This document shows, one piece after another, positions 16,089-26,463 of a DNA stretch of 64,000 nt. The DNA comes from Bradyrhizobium sp. CB82 (GTDB taxonomy: Bacteria > Pseudomonadota > Alphaproteobacteria > Rhizobiales > Xanthobacteraceae), in the NCBI RefSeq assembly GCF_029714405.1, contig NZ_CP121650.1, positions 4,159,001 to 4,223,000 of the forward strand. The letters are read 5' to 3'. Both the position numbers and the translations under genes were made by a program. The notes under the pieces are model-generated. The model worked only from the letters and a program-made list of their open reading frames with translations. It was not told the DNA's origin and searched no databases. How positions within the stretch are numbered: the first letter of the stretch is position 1; every line of letters starts with the position of its first letter.

Positions 16089-17918
16089 TCAGTGGTTATC
16101 CCGCGCCACGCCGAACGTGCCAGCGACGTTCTGGTAGCGGGTGGCGAGCTCCATGCAGGCGCCGGTCGACTGCTGGCCGACGGTGTTGCGATAGATCTCC
16201 TGCCAGGGCGTCTGGTTCGGCGGATGCTTGAAGCCGCCATTGGCCTTCAGCTCGGCGTGGCGCTGCTTCACCTCGCCATCCGAAATCAGGATATTGGCGC
16301 TGCCCTTGTTGAGGTCGATGCGCACCTTGTCGCCGGTCCTGAGGATCGCAAGTCCTCCGTCGGCAGCGGCCTCGGGCGAAGCGTTGAGGATCGAGGGTGA
16401 ACCGGACGTGCCGGACTGCCGGCCGTCGCCGATGCAGGGCAGGGACAGGATGCCGCGTTTGATCAGCGCCGCCGGCGGCTGCATGTTCACGACTTCCGCA
16501 CCGCCGGGATAGCCGATCGGGCCGGTGCCGCGGATGAACAACACGCAGCGCTCGTCGATGTCGAGCGAGGGATCGTCGATCCGCTCGTGATAGTCCTCCG
16601 GCCCCTCGAACACGATCGCGCGTCCCTCGAACGCGTTCAGATCCTTCGGGTTGCTCAGATAGCGGTCACGGAATTCCTTGGAGATCACAGAGGTCTTCAT
16701 GATCGCGGAATCAAAGAGGTTGCCGCGCAGCACCAGGAAGCCGGCATCCTTCACCATCGGCTTGTCGTACGCCCAGATCACGTCCTGATCGGGCTTGGGC
16801 GCGTTCGCGCAGTTCTCGCCGATGCCGCGGCCGTTGACGGTGAGCGCGTCCTCGTGGATGCGCTTGTGCTTCATCAGCTCTCGCACCACGGCCGGCACGC
16901 CGCCGGAGCGGTGGAATTCCTCGCCGAGATAGAAGCCGGCCGGCTGAAGGTTGACGAGCAAAGGCACGTCGTGGCCGTACTTCTGCCAGTCGTCGATCGA
17001 AAGCTCCACGCCGATGTGGCGTGCGAGCGCGTTGATGTGGATCGGCGCATTGGTCGAGCCGCCGATCGCCGAATTCACCACGATGCAGTTCTCGAACGCC
17101 TTGCGGGTCAGGAAGTCGGAGGGTTTCAGATCCTCCCAGACCATCTCGACGATGCGCTTGCCCGTCTCATAGGCGATCTGGCCGCGTTCGCGATAGGGCG
17201 CGGGGATCGCCGCGCAGCCTGGCAGCGAGAAGCCGAGTGCTTCCGCGAGCGAATTCATGGTCGAGGCCGTGCCCATGGTGTTGCAATGGCCGACCGACGG
17301 TGCGGACGAGGCCACGATCTCCATGAACTCTTCGTAGTCGATTTCGCCTGCGGCCAGCCGCTCGCGCGACTTCCAGACGATGGTGCCCGAGCCGGTGCGC
17401 TCGCCGTCATGCCAGCCGTTCAGCATCGGGCCGCCCGACAGCACGATCGCCGGCAGATTGACGGTCGCCGCCGCCATCATGCAGGCCGGCGTCGTCTTGT
17501 CGCAGCCGGTGGTCAGAACCACGCCGTCGAGAGGATAGCCGAACAGCACCTCGACGAGGCCCAGATAGGCGAGGTTGCGGTCAAGTGCCGCGGTCGGCCG
17601 CTTGCCGGTCTCCTGGATCGGATGGGTCGGAAACTCCAGCGCGATGCCGCCAGCCATGCGGATGCCTTCACGGACACGGTGCGCGAGCTCGATGTGGTGG
17701 CGGTTGCAGGGGGAGAGGTCGTTGCCGGTTTGCGCGATGCCGATGATCGGCTTGCCGGACTGGAGTTCCTCGCGGGTGAGGCCGAAGTTCAGATAGCGCT
17801 CCATATAGAGCGCGGTCATGCCGGGGTTATGCGGGTTGTCGAACCATTCCTGGGAACGAAGGCGCCGGCGGCTGCCATTGGGTGAGGGCGCATGCCCGTC
17901 GGTTGGCTTTTTTGTCAT
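16089..17918 (-). CDS. IlvD/Edd family sugar-acid dehydratase (arabinonate/xylonate dehydratase-like)
   Basis: A 609-residue iron-sulfur dehydratase that removes water from a sugar acid to give a 2-keto-3-deoxy acid. Three cysteines, Cys71 (SPCNRHH), Cys139 ([11 protein letters not shown]) and Cys212 (GHCNTMG), have the same spacing as the [2Fe-2S] ligands that I recall for the Rhizobium L-arabinonate dehydratase (59, 127, 200). The flanking motifs GNDLSPCN and [10 protein letters not shown] also fit the sugar-acid branch rather than biosynthetic IlvD. The length is slightly above the usual 570-600 because of an N-terminal extension. A LacI gene lies upstream and two SDR genes downstream on the same strand. 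The exact sugar acid is unknown. Confidence 0.9.
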   Translation of the reverse strand: MTKKPTDGHAPSPNGSRRRLRSQEWFDNPHNPGMTALYMERYLNFGLTREELQSGKPIIGIAQTGNDLSPCNRHHIELAHRVREGIRMAGGIALEFPTHPIQETGKRPTAALDRNLAYLGLVEVLFGYPLDGVVLTTGCDKTTPACMMAAATVNLPAIVLSGGPMLNGWHDGERTGSGTIVWKSRERLAAGEIDYEEFMEIVASSAPSVGHCNTMGTASTMNSLAEALGFSLPGCAAIPAPYRERGQIAYETGKRIVEMVWEDLKPSDFLTRKAFENCIVVNSAIGGSTNAPIHINALARHIGVELSIDDWQKYGHDVPLLVNLQPAGFYLGEEFHRSGGVPAVVRELMKHKRIHEDALTVNGRGIGENCANAPKPDQDVIWAYDKPMVKDAGFLVLRGNLFDSAIMKTSVISKEFRDRYLSNPKDLNAFEGRAIVFEGPEDYHERIDDPSLDIDERCVLFIRGTGPIGYPGGAEVVNMQPPAALIKRGILSLPCIGDGRQSGTSGSPSILNASPEAAADGGLAILRTGDKVRIDLNKGSANILISDGEVKQRHAELKANGGFKHPPNQTPWQEIYRNTVGQQSTGACMELATRYQNVAGTFGVARDNH

Positions 17919-18034
17919 TGATATCTCCTAGAATGCGAACGCGCAGGCGTTGGTCTGTCGTGTCGGCTTGTGCGATGCCCAACAGCGCAAGCGGCGGTCG
18001 TTTCCTCACAAGTGCGATACTAGTCATCGGTCGT

Positions 18035-18048
18035 TGGTAACGCTATCA
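18035..18048. promoter_or_regulatory. LacI-type operator-like palindrome before the dehydratase gene
   Basis: TGGTAACGCTATCA is close to the perfect palindrome TGGTAGCGCTACCA, with a CG centre as is usual for LacI-family operators. It lies about 117 bases upstream of the dehydratase start and touches the stop codon of the LacI gene. A second, similar site lies at 19165-19178 on the other side of the LacI gene. Two related sites flanking one regulator gene is a typical autoregulated arrangement. Confidence 0.5.
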
Positions 18049-19122
18049 TTTTGTTCGGCCCGCCACCACTTCCGAAAGGGCCGGCGGGCTGTCGGCGCGC
18101 TGCGCCAGCGAGCTTTGCCGCTCGATCACCTTGAAGCCGAGATCGAGCACCGGTTGCTCCGGACGACGGCCTTCGATGGCCTCGATCAGCATCGTGGCGG
18201 CGGCCCGGCCCATCTCGTAGCGGTTGGTGCGCACGCTGGTGAGCGTGGGGACGGCGCTCGCCATGAATTCGAGGTCATTGAAGCCGATGATGGCGATCTG
18301 ATCGGGGACAGTGATCTCCCGGCGTCGGCACTCAAAGAGCACGCCGAGCGCGAGGTCGTCATTGGCGCAAAACACCGCATCGATGTTCGGCTCCCGCGCG
18401 AGCAGGTCAGCAAACAACGTTCCCCCCAACGTCACCGAGGTCGGCGTAGCCGTCGTCACGACGAGGCGCTGGTCGAACAGACCGGCGTCCTTCATTGCCG
18501 AGACATAGCCGTCCAGCCGCCGCTGCACCCGCGGATCCATTCGCGCGCCGACGAAGCCGATCCGGCGGCAGCCCTGCACGAGCAGGTGCGCGATCGCCGC
18601 GCGCGCCGCCTCATAGTGCGAAAAGCCGATCATCATGTCGACGGGGGCGGGTCCAAGCTCCATGATCTGTACGATCGGGCAATCGGCCGCCTCGAGCATC
18701 GCGCGCGATTCGGTCGTCTGGTCGATGCCAGTGACGATCAGCCCGGCCGGCTTCTGCGCCAGGAACAGGCGAAGAAGCTTCTCCTCCTGGAGGATGCTGT
18801 AGCGGGTGTTGGAAAGCTGGATCGAGTAGCGGCTGCCTTCGGACGCGTCATAGATGCCGCGCAGCACGTCGGAGAACACGTTGTTGGTCAGCGACGGGAT
18901 CAGCACGCCGATCACTTCCGTGCGTTGCGAGGCCAATGCACGCGCCGCGAGATTTGGCACATAGCCGAGTTCGCGCGCGGCGCTTTCGACACGCGCCCGC
19001 TTGGCAACCGAAAGCGCTTCGGGATTCCTGAAAAAGCGGGACGCGGTGATAGGGCTCACTCCGGCGAGCTCGGCGACCTCCGCCAGCCGGATCTTGCCAG
19101 ATTTGGTGCGTTTTCGTCCCAT
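18046..19122 (-). CDS. LacI family transcriptional regulator
   Basis: A 358-residue repressor. The N-terminal helix-turn-helix and hinge (residues 11-65) read IRLAEVAELAGVSPITASRFFRNPE and end with YVPNLAARALASQRT; the remainder is a periplasmic-binding-protein-like sensor domain with IGVLIPSLTNNVF and FCANDDLALG. The HTH resembles GntR of the LacI family (gluconate type). I chose the ATG at 19122; a TTG ten codons upstream is the alternative. The gene lies between the dehydratase/SDR group (same strand) and the divergent ABC transporter operon. Operator-like palindromes lie on both sides, so it probably controls both groups in response to a sugar or sugar acid. Confidence 0.92.
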   Translation of the reverse strand: MGRKRTKSGKIRLAEVAELAGVSPITASRFFRNPEALSVAKRARVESAARELGYVPNLAARALASQRTEVIGVLIPSLTNNVFSDVLRGIYDASEGSRYSIQLSNTRYSILQEEKLLRLFLAQKPAGLIVTGIDQTTESRAMLEAADCPIVQIMELGPAPVDMMIGFSHYEAARAAIAHLLVQGCRRIGFVGARMDPRVQRRLDGYVSAMKDAGLFDQRLVVTTATPTSVTLGGTLFADLLAREPNIDAVFCANDDLALGVLFECRRREITVPDQIAIIGFNDLEFMASAVPTLTSVRTNRYEMGRAAATMLIEAIEGRRPEQPVLDLGFKVIERQSSLAQRADSPPALSEVVAGRTK

Positions 19123-19164
19123 TTGTTGCTCATAGCATAGCCGTTCCGGCAAACAAAGGAACGT

Positions 19165-19178
19165 TGACAGCGCTACCA
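19165..19178. promoter_or_regulatory. LacI-type operator-like palindrome before the ABC transporter operon
   Basis: TGACAGCGCTACCA differs from the palindrome TGGTAGCGCTACCA at three positions (G3, T4 and A5 of the left arm are partly changed) and keeps the full right arm. It lies 43 bases upstream of the LacI start and about 150 bases upstream of the transporter ATPase gene, where it could control both directions. The rest of the 19179-19325 gap holds no other obvious element apart from AGTGAGGAGGGAGC before the ATPase start, a strong ribosome site. Confidence 0.5.
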
Positions 19179-19325
19179 GCCCAGATTAACCAAAGACAAA
19201 TTGCCAAAGCCGCGCAAACTGCGGACAATGCTGCCTTGTAAGATGGGGCCTCGTTGGTGGAGCCCCAGAAGAAAAGGCGGTAGCGGTGCTCGATGGGCGC
19301 TGCGGACCAGTGAGGAGGGAGCTAG

Positions 19326-20393
<1,068 letters not shown>

Positions 20394-20437
20394 GGCAGGC
20401 TTAAACAAATCAAGAAAATCACCATTGGGAGGACGAC

Positions 20438-21757
20438 ATGCAAGACTTTACCCGCCGGGCGTTGCTTCAAGGCGGAACGGCGCTGGCTGCAACCGGCGCA
20501 TTGACTGGGCCTGCACTGTTCGAATTCGCGAAAGCCTGGGCGGCTGACTCGCCGTGGAAGGCCGAGTCGGGCGCCAAGCTGACTGTGATGCGCTGGAAGC
20601 GCTTCGTGCCGGCGGAGGACGATGCATTCAACGCGATGGTCGCAGCGTTCAAGGCGGCGACCGGCACCGAAATGAACGTGTTCAGCGAATCTTTCGAGGA
20701 CGTGCAGCCGAAGGCCTCCGTTGCGGCCAATACCGGCTCCGGGCTCGATCTCGCCTGGGGTCTGCACACGCTACCGCAGCTCTTCCCGACCAAAGTGCTG
20801 AAGATGAACGACGTCGCCGATTACCTCGGCAAGAAATACGGTGGCTGGACGGATGCGGCGGCCAAGACCTGCAAGCTTGGCGACGACTGGCTGGGCATTC
20901 CGGTCGCGACCAACGGCGGTTACATGACCTACCGCAAGTCGGCGACCGACAAGGCGGGCTTCAAGGAGTTTCCCAAAGACTTTCCCGGCTTCCTCGAGAT
21001 GTGCAAGGCACTCAAGGCGAACAACACGCCTGCAGGCTTCGCTCTTGGGCATGCCACCGGCGACGCCAATGGTTGGTTGCACTGGGTACTGTGGGGCCAC
21101 GGTGCCTACACGGTCGACCAGAACGACAAGATCATCATCAATTCGCCCGAGACCGTGAAGGCACTGGAGTACTGCAAGGCGCTCTCCGAAACCTTCATCC
21201 CCGGAACCCCATCCTGGAACGACTCCTCCAACAACAAGGCGTTCCTGGCCGGCGAGCTCTATTGCACCCTCAACGGCATTTCGATCTATGTCGCGGCCAA
21301 GACCGACCCGACCAAGAAGGAACTCGCCGAGGATACCTATCACGCGCTGCACCCCGTCGGGCCCATCGGCAAGCCGACTGAATTGCAGCTTGCTCTGCCG
21401 ATTCTCGCCTTCAACTTCACCAAATATCCGAACGCGGCGAAGGCCTTCATCGCCTTCATGCTGGAGAAGGAGAACTACGAGAAGTGGCTGGATGGAGCGC
21501 AGGGTTACCTGACACAGACCCTGAATGCGTATGAAACCGCGCCGGTTTGGTCGGCCGATCCAAAGAACGCCGTGTTCGCGCAGGCATCCAAGCGCACCCT
21601 GCCGGCGTCCGGCATCGGTACGGTGGGCGAGAAGGCGGCAACCGCGATCGCAGACTTCATCATCGTCGACATGTTTGCCAACTATTGCACCGGCACGAAG
21701 GACGCAAAGGGTGCAATTGCGGAAGCAGAACGGCAATTGAAGCGCATCTATCGCTGA
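20438..21757 (+). CDS. Sugar ABC transporter substrate-binding protein, Tat-type signal
   Basis: A 439-residue periplasmic binding protein of the SBP_bac_1 (CUT1) family. The N-terminus MQDFTRRALLQGGTALAATG carries a twin-arginine motif followed by a weakly hydrophobic stretch, so export of the folded protein by the Tat route is likely. Mature parts contain MRWKRFVPAEDDAFNAMV and PKASVAANTGSGLDLAWG, as expected for sugar binding proteins. An AGGA-type ribosome site (GGGAGGAC) lies before the ATG. The stop is followed by a perfect GC-rich hairpin. The ligand cannot be deduced; the surrounding enzymes suggest a sugar or a sugar acid. Confidence 0.9.
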   Translation: MQDFTRRALLQGGTALAATGALTGPALFEFAKAWAADSPWKAESGAKLTVMRWKRFVPAEDDAFNAMVAAFKAATGTEMNVFSESFEDVQPKASVAANTGSGLDLAWGLHTLPQLFPTKVLKMNDVADYLGKKYGGWTDAAAKTCKLGDDWLGIPVATNGGYMTYRKSATDKAGFKEFPKDFPGFLEMCKALKANNTPAGFALGHATGDANGWLHWVLWGHGAYTVDQNDKIIINSPETVKALEYCKALSETFIPGTPSWNDSSNNKAFLAGELYCTLNGISIYVAAKTDPTKKELAEDTYHALHPVGPIGKPTELQLALPILAFNFTKYPNAAKAFIAFMLEKENYEKWLDGAQGYLTQTLNAYETAPVWSADPKNAVFAQASKRTLPASGIGTVGEKAATAIADFIIVDMFANYCTGTKDAKGAIAEAERQLKRIYR

Positions 21758-21767
21758 TGATCTCGAC

Positions 21768-21791
21768 GCGGGCGGCCGTCTGGCCGCCCGC
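21768..21791 (+). terminator. Perfect GC-rich hairpin after the binding-protein gene
   Basis: GCGGGCGGCC (21768-21777) pairs without mismatch with GGCCGCCCGC (21782-21791) around a four-base loop GTCT. No run of T follows, so it is not a classic rho-independent terminator. It lies between the binding-protein gene and the first permease gene. In many ABC operons such a stem protects the upstream binding-protein mRNA and lowers expression of the permease genes; here that role is inferred. Confidence 0.7.
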
Positions 21792-21821
21792 ACATTCGCA
21801 CTCTGATCGGGGATATCGGGC

Positions 21822-22775
21822 ATGGCCGATGTCGTAGTTGCTTCCCAAACCAAGCAGTTTCGCGAGGCGAGTGCCTGGGACCAGCTCAAGCACAACCGCA
21901 ACTGGGTCGGCTTCTGGTTCATGCTGCCGGCCATGGCCTTCCTGATCTTCTTCCTGGCCTATCCGCTAGGGCTCGGCATCTGGCTGTCCTTCACCGACAC
22001 TCGCATCGGCCGGGTCGGGCAATTCATCGGCGCCGAGAATTATGAATGGCTGTGGGACGACGCCATCTTCTGGCTGTCGGTGTTCAATACCCTGCTCTAT
22101 ACCTTCGTCGCCAGCGCTCTCAAATTCGCGATCGGGCTCTATCTTGCGCTGCTTTTGAACGAGAACATGCCGTTCAAGGCGATGCTGCGCGCGATGGTCC
22201 TGATCCCCTTCATCGTGCCGACGGTGCTCTCGGCGCTGGCGTTCTGGTGGATATTCGACTCGCAATTCTCCATCATCTCGTGGTCGCTGAAGCAGCTCGG
22301 CCTGATCAGCCAGAACATCAATTTCCTCGGCGACACGACCTGGGCGCGGATCTGCGTGATCTTCGCCAACATCTGGCGCGGCGTGCCGTTCGTGGCGATC
22401 ACCCTGCTCGCCGGCCTGCAGACGGTGTCGCCCTCGCTCTATGAAGCGGCAACCCTGGACGGCGCCACGCGCTGGCAGAATTTCCGGTACATCACCTATC
22501 CGCTGCTGACGCCGATTATCGCCGTCGTGATGACCTTCTCAGTGCTGTTCACCTTCACCGACTTCCAGCTGATCTGGGCGATGACCCGCGGCGGTCCGGT
22601 CAATGCCACCCATCTGATGGCGACGCTGTCCTATCAGCGAGCGATCATCGCCGGGCAGCTCGGCGAGGGCGCGGCGATCTCCAGCGCGATGATTCCGTTC
22701 CTGCTCGCCGCGATCATGGTCTCATGGTTCGGATTGCAGCGCCGGAAATGGCAGCAGGGAGAGAGCAATGACTGA
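21822..22775 (+). CDS. Sugar ABC transporter permease (first, MalF/UgpA-like)
   Basis: A 317-residue inner-membrane permease of the CUT1 family with about six helices, the first near FWFMLPAMAFLIFFLAYP. The EAA loop that contacts the ATPase is SLYEAATLDGATRWQNFRYI, a good match to EAA---G---------I-LP. The start overlaps nothing, but the stop overlaps the second permease gene by eight bases, which points to tight coupling. It forms the translocation pore together with the second permease. Confidence 0.92.
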   Translation: MADVVVASQTKQFREASAWDQLKHNRNWVGFWFMLPAMAFLIFFLAYPLGLGIWLSFTDTRIGRVGQFIGAENYEWLWDDAIFWLSVFNTLLYTFVASALKFAIGLYLALLLNENMPFKAMLRAMVLIPFIVPTVLSALAFWWIFDSQFSIISWSLKQLGLISQNINFLGDTTWARICVIFANIWRGVPFVAITLLAGLQTVSPSLYEAATLDGATRWQNFRYITYPLLTPIIAVVMTFSVLFTFTDFQLIWAMTRGGPVNATHLMATLSYQRAIIAGQLGEGAAISSAMIPFLLAAIMVSWFGLQRRKWQQGESND

Positions 22776-23694
22776 CCTGCCCACCAGATCCCTCGATCTC
22801 AAGAATGTGCTGTCGGGCTCGGCGCCTACTGCCGATCACAGCGAAGGCATGAGCTATCTTCAGTCGGTGCCGCGCCGGATCGTGACGCTGTATCTGCCGC
22901 TCACGATCATCGTCGTGATCCTCCTGTTTCCGTTTTACTGGATGGCGCTGACCTCGGTGAAACCGGACGACCAGCTGCTCGATCTCGACAAGTATAATCC
23001 GTTCTGGACCTGGAATCCGACCTTCAAGCATTTCCACAAGCTTCTGTTCGAGAGCTACTATCCGCACTGGCTCTGGAACACGATGTATGTGGCGGTCTGT
23101 GCCACGGTGCTCTCGATCATCGCATCGGTGCTCGCGGCCTATGCCATCGTGCGCCTGCGCTACAAGGGCGCCAACCTCGTCGGCGGTCTGATCTTCCTCG
23201 CCTATCTGGTGCCGCCGTCGATCCTGTTCATCCCGCTCGCCACCGTCGTGTTCCAGTACGGCCTGTTCGACTCGCCGATGGCGTTGATCCTGACTTATCC
23301 GACCATCCTGATCCCGTTCTCGACCTGGCTGTTGATGGGCTATTTCAAGACCATCCCGTTCGAGCTCGAGGAATGCGCGCTGATCGATGGAGCGAGCCGC
23401 TGGCAGATCCTGATCAAGATCGTCCTGCCGCTCGCGATCCCCGGCCTGATCTCGGCCTTCATCTTCTGCTTTACCCTGTGCTGGAACGAGTTCATCTACG
23501 CGCTGACCTTCCTGCAATCGACCAGCAACAAGACGGTGCCGGTCGCGATCGTCAACGAGTTCGTGGACGGCGACATCTACCGCTGGGGCTCGCTGATGGC
23601 GGGGGCGCTCGCGGGGTCGCTGCCGCTGGTTATCCTTTACGCCTTCTTCGTGGAGCATTATGTGTCGGCGATGACCGGCGCCGTGAAGGAATGA
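22768..23694 (+). CDS. Sugar ABC transporter permease (second, MalG/UgpE-like)
   Basis: A 308-residue CUT1 permease with six helices. The first is near ITLYLPLTIIVVILLFPFY, and the EAA-loop region is FELEECALIDGASRWQILIKIVLP. The N-terminus has about 35 extra residues before the first helix. It pairs with the first permease, overlaps its gene by eight bases, and is followed 67 bases later by the DenD-like gene. That gap contains short GC-rich inverted segments (GCGGGCCCCGC and GCGCG pairs) that may form weak hairpins. Confidence 0.92.
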   Translation: MTDLPTRSLDLKNVLSGSAPTADHSEGMSYLQSVPRRIVTLYLPLTIIVVILLFPFYWMALTSVKPDDQLLDLDKYNPFWTWNPTFKHFHKLLFESYYPHWLWNTMYVAVCATVLSIIASVLAAYAIVRLRYKGANLVGGLIFLAYLVPPSILFIPLATVVFQYGLFDSPMALILTYPTILIPFSTWLLMGYFKTIPFELEECALIDGASRWQILIKIVLPLAIPGLISAFIFCFTLCWNEFIYALTFLQSTSNKTVPVAIVNEFVDGDIYRWGSLMAGALAGSLPLVILYAFFVEHYVSAMTGAVKE

Positions 23695-23761
23695 TCGCGG
23701 GCCCCGCGTCAAGAGCGCGTCCAAACGGGCGCGTTCAAGACCAATAAGAAGGAGTAGGCTC

Positions 23762-24748
23762 TTGCACATTCTGGTTCTCGGCGCTGCCGGTATGGTCGGC
23801 CGCAAATTGTGCGAACGGCTTTTGCGCGACGGCCGGCTCGGCAAGAGCGACATCACCAGGCTGACCATGCATGACGTGGTCGAGCCGAAGAAGCCCGAGA
23901 AGGCGGGCTTTGCCGTCGACACGGTCTCCGGCGATTTTGCCGTTCCCGGAGCCGCCGAGAAGCTGATCGCGGGCCGCCCCGACGTGATCTTCCATCTGGC
24001 CGCCATCGTCTCCGGCGAGGCCGAGCTCGATTTCGACAAGGGCTATCGCATCAATCTTGACGGCACGCGGATGCTGCTCGACGCCATCCGCCTCGCAGGC
24101 GGCGGCTACAAGCCGCGCGTGGTCTTCACCTCCTCGATCGCGGTGTTCGGCGCTCCGTTCCCGGATGCGATCGGCGACGAGTTCTTCCACACCCCGCTGC
24201 TCAGCTATGGCACCCAGAAGGCGATCGGCGAACTGCTGCTCGCCGATTATTCCCGCCGCGGCTTTCTCGACGGCATCGGCATTCGCCTGCCGACCATCTG
24301 CATCCGCCCCGGCCTGCCCAATAAGGCGGCATCCGGCTTCTTCTCCAACATTTTGCGCGAGCCGCTGGCCGGCAAGGAGGCGATCCTGCCGGTTTCCGAG
24401 GACGTCCGCCACTGGCACGCGACGCCGCGCTCCGCGGTCGGCTTTCTGCTCCATGCCGGCACGATGGACCTCGCCGCGGTCGGTCCGCGCCGCAATCTCA
24501 CCATGCCCGGCCTGTCGGCCACTGTCGGCGAGCAGATCGCGGCCCTGAAGCGGGTCGCGGGCGAGAAGGTCGCCGCCCGCATCAAGCGGGAGCCGGATCC
24601 CTTCATCGTGGGCATCGTCGGCGGCTGGCCGCGCAATTTCGATGCACGGCGCTCGCGCGAGCTCGGCTTCACTACCGCCGAGAAGAGCTTCGATGATATC
24701 ATCCGCATTCACATCGAAGACGAGCTCGGCGGCGATTTCGTCGCCTGA
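23762..24748 (+). CDS. NAD-dependent epimerase/dehydratase, D-erythronate dehydrogenase-like (DenD)
   Basis: A 328-residue extended-SDR protein. The cofactor motif is GAAGMVG (residues 7-13), the catalytic Ser is in FTSSIAVFG near 124-125, and Tyr149 and Lys153 form YxxxK (SYGTQK). The pattern IRLPTICIRPGLPNKAASGF is characteristic of the group that I know as D-erythronate dehydrogenase (DenD), which oxidises sugar acids. The start is a TTG at 23762 with AAGGAG eight bases before it. It is the first enzyme gene after the transporter, followed by a kinase and an aldolase, so oxidation of an imported sugar acid is a reasonable role; the true substrate could be another aldonate or uronate. Confidence 0.85.
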   Translation: MHILVLGAAGMVGRKLCERLLRDGRLGKSDITRLTMHDVVEPKKPEKAGFAVDTVSGDFAVPGAAEKLIAGRPDVIFHLAAIVSGEAELDFDKGYRINLDGTRMLLDAIRLAGGGYKPRVVFTSSIAVFGAPFPDAIGDEFFHTPLLSYGTQKAIGELLLADYSRRGFLDGIGIRLPTICIRPGLPNKAASGFFSNILREPLAGKEAILPVSEDVRHWHATPRSAVGFLLHAGTMDLAAVGPRRNLTMPGLSATVGEQIAALKRVAGEKVAARIKREPDPFIVGIVGGWPRNFDARRSRELGFTTAEKSFDDIIRIHIEDELGGDFVA

Positions 24749-24775
24749 CGCAACCGAAATAGCGTGGGTTAAGTG

Positions 24776-25744
24776 ATGGCGAGCGTTGCTTGCATCGGTG
24801 AATGCATGGTCGAGCTTCGGCAGGCCCAAGGAGGAGGACAGTCCGGCGGCCAGGGCGGGCTCTATTCGCGCGGCTTCGGCGGCGATACGCTCAACACGGC
24901 CGTCTATCTCGCGCGGCTCGAGGTCAAGGTCGACTATTTCACGGCGCTCGGCGATGACGCCTTGAGCGATGAGATGGTGACGGCCTGGACCGCGGAGGGC
25001 GTCGGCACCAGGCGCGTCGTGCGTCTGCCCGGCAAGCTGCCCGGCCTCTACATGATCCAGCTTGATGCCAAGGGCGAGCGGCAGTTCTTTCACTGGCGCG
25101 AGAGCGCGGCCGCGCGCCGGCTGATGGATCTGCCGGAGACGGACGAGATCCTCAACTCGCTGATGAGCTACGACATCGTCTATCTCTCCGCGATCACGCT
25201 CTCGATCTACGATCAGGCCGGGCGCGAGCGCCTGTTCGCGGCGATCAAGCGTGCGCGCCTGCTCGGCACCCGCTTCGTGTTCGACACCAATTTTCGCGCC
25301 CGTGGCTGGCCCGATCGCGACGTCGCTCGCGAGGTGTTTGCCGCGGCATTCGAGGCCGCCGACATCGTGCTGACCTCGACCGAGGATCTGCTCGCCCTGT
25401 ATCCGGGCGAGAGCCATGCCGAGCTGATGGCGCGCATCCCCACCCCCGAGCTGGTGTTCCGTCTCGCCGAGCCTGTCAGCCTGTTGCGCTTCCCGGACGG
25501 CACAGGCCAGGTGGGTGCCGAGCCGATGACCAAGCCGGTGGTCGACACCACGGCGGCTGGCGACAGCTTTGCCGCGGCTTATATTGCCGCAAGGCTCGCA
25601 GGTTCCGATCCCGTTGAGGCCGCGCAGGCCGGACATCGCCTCGCGAGCCTCGTGATCTGCTATCCGGGTGCCATCATTCCGGCCTATGCCATGCCGCCGA
25701 AGAAGCGGCCCCGGCCGGCCATCTCGCGCCAAGCGACAAAGTGA
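24776..25744 (+). CDS. PfkB family sugar kinase (2-keto-3-deoxygluconate kinase-like)
   Basis: A 322-residue ribokinase-fold kinase. The N-terminus IGECMVEL and GGDTLNTAVYLARL match the KdgK group, and the ATP/substrate motif DTTAAGDSFAAAYIAARL near residues 252-270 contains the catalytic Asp. I chose the ATG at 24776; a GTG one codon earlier is possible. KdgK phosphorylates 2-keto-3-deoxygluconate to the 6-phosphate. It is followed directly by a KDPG-type aldolase, so the two probably act in sequence. Confidence 0.88.
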   Translation: MASVACIGECMVELRQAQGGGQSGGQGGLYSRGFGGDTLNTAVYLARLEVKVDYFTALGDDALSDEMVTAWTAEGVGTRRVVRLPGKLPGLYMIQLDAKGERQFFHWRESAAARRLMDLPETDEILNSLMSYDIVYLSAITLSIYDQAGRERLFAAIKRARLLGTRFVFDTNFRARGWPDRDVAREVFAAAFEAADIVLTSTEDLLALYPGESHAELMARIPTPELVFRLAEPVSLLRFPDGTGQVGAEPMTKPVVDTTAAGDSFAAAYIAARLAGSDPVEAAQAGHRLASLVICYPGAIIPAYAMPPKKRPRPAISRQATK

Positions 25745-25757
25745 GAATCGAACCGAC

Positions 25758-26408
25758 ATGACCACGACTGCCAAACAGGAAAAGCTCGCCGCTCTGTTCA
25801 GGGCCGCGACCGTCATCCCCGTCCTCACCATCGAGCGTCTCGAGGATGCGGTGCCCCTGGCGCGCGCCCTCGTCGCCGGTGGCGTCAAGACGCTGGAGGT
25901 GACGCTGCGCACCTCCGTGGCGATCGAGGCGGCGAAGGCGATGATATCAGAGGTGCCGGAGGCGATCGTCGGCATCGGCACCATCCTCAACCCCGCCGAC
26001 CTCGCCCGCGCCGAGGCGCTGGGCGTCAAATTCGGCATCAGCCCGGGCGGCACGCCCGATCTGTTGAAGGCCGCCGCCGACAGCGCCTTGCCATTTGCCC
26101 CGGGCATTGCGACCGCGTCCGAACTGATGCAGGCGCTGGCGTTCGGCCTCGATGTTGCCAAGTTTTTCCCCGCCGAGCAGGCCGGTGGCATCAAGGGCCT
26201 GCGGGCCCTGGGCGGTCCGTTCCCCAATGTGCGCTTTTGCCCCACCGGCGGCGTCGGCGAGGCCAATGCGGCGACCTGGCTCGCCGAGCCTAACGTTCTC
26301 GCGGTCGGCGGTTCCTGGCTGTGTCCGGCGGCCGAGATCAGGGCCGGGAACTGGGCCGGCATAACTGCCATCTGCCAGCGCACCCTCAAGGGCCTCAAAG
26401 CCGGGTGA
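25758..26408 (+). CDS. KDPG/KHG-type aldolase
   Basis: A 216-residue class I aldolase that splits 2-keto-3-deoxy-6-phosphogluconate (or the galactonate analogue) into pyruvate and glyceraldehyde 3-phosphate. Both family signatures are present: GVKTLEVTLR with the catalytic Glu47, and GLDVAKFFPAEQAGG with the Schiff-base Lys135. The chosen ATG at 25758 gives the normal N-terminus; a 30-codon longer frame overlaps the kinase gene. It lies 13 bases after the kinase and ends the catabolic run. Confidence 0.93.
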   Translation: MTTTAKQEKLAALFRAATVIPVLTIERLEDAVPLARALVAGGVKTLEVTLRTSVAIEAAKAMISEVPEAIVGIGTILNPADLARAEALGVKFGISPGGTPDLLKAAADSALPFAPGIATASELMQALAFGLDVAKFFPAEQAGGIKGLRALGGPFPNVRFCPTGGVGEANAATWLAEPNVLAVGGSWLCPAAEIRAGNWAGITAICQRTLKGLKAG

Positions 26409-26463
26409 ACTCTTTGGCCCTTTGGGCTAAGAATCGGGCAGGGAAGACCTGAGGAGAATGACC

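Noticed and set aside
23735..26398. An 887-codon open frame on the minus strand
   Set aside because: It covers the DenD-like, kinase and aldolase genes, which have clear family motifs on the plus strand; the minus frame is Arg/Ala/Asp-rich with no motif. It is an artefact of high GC content.
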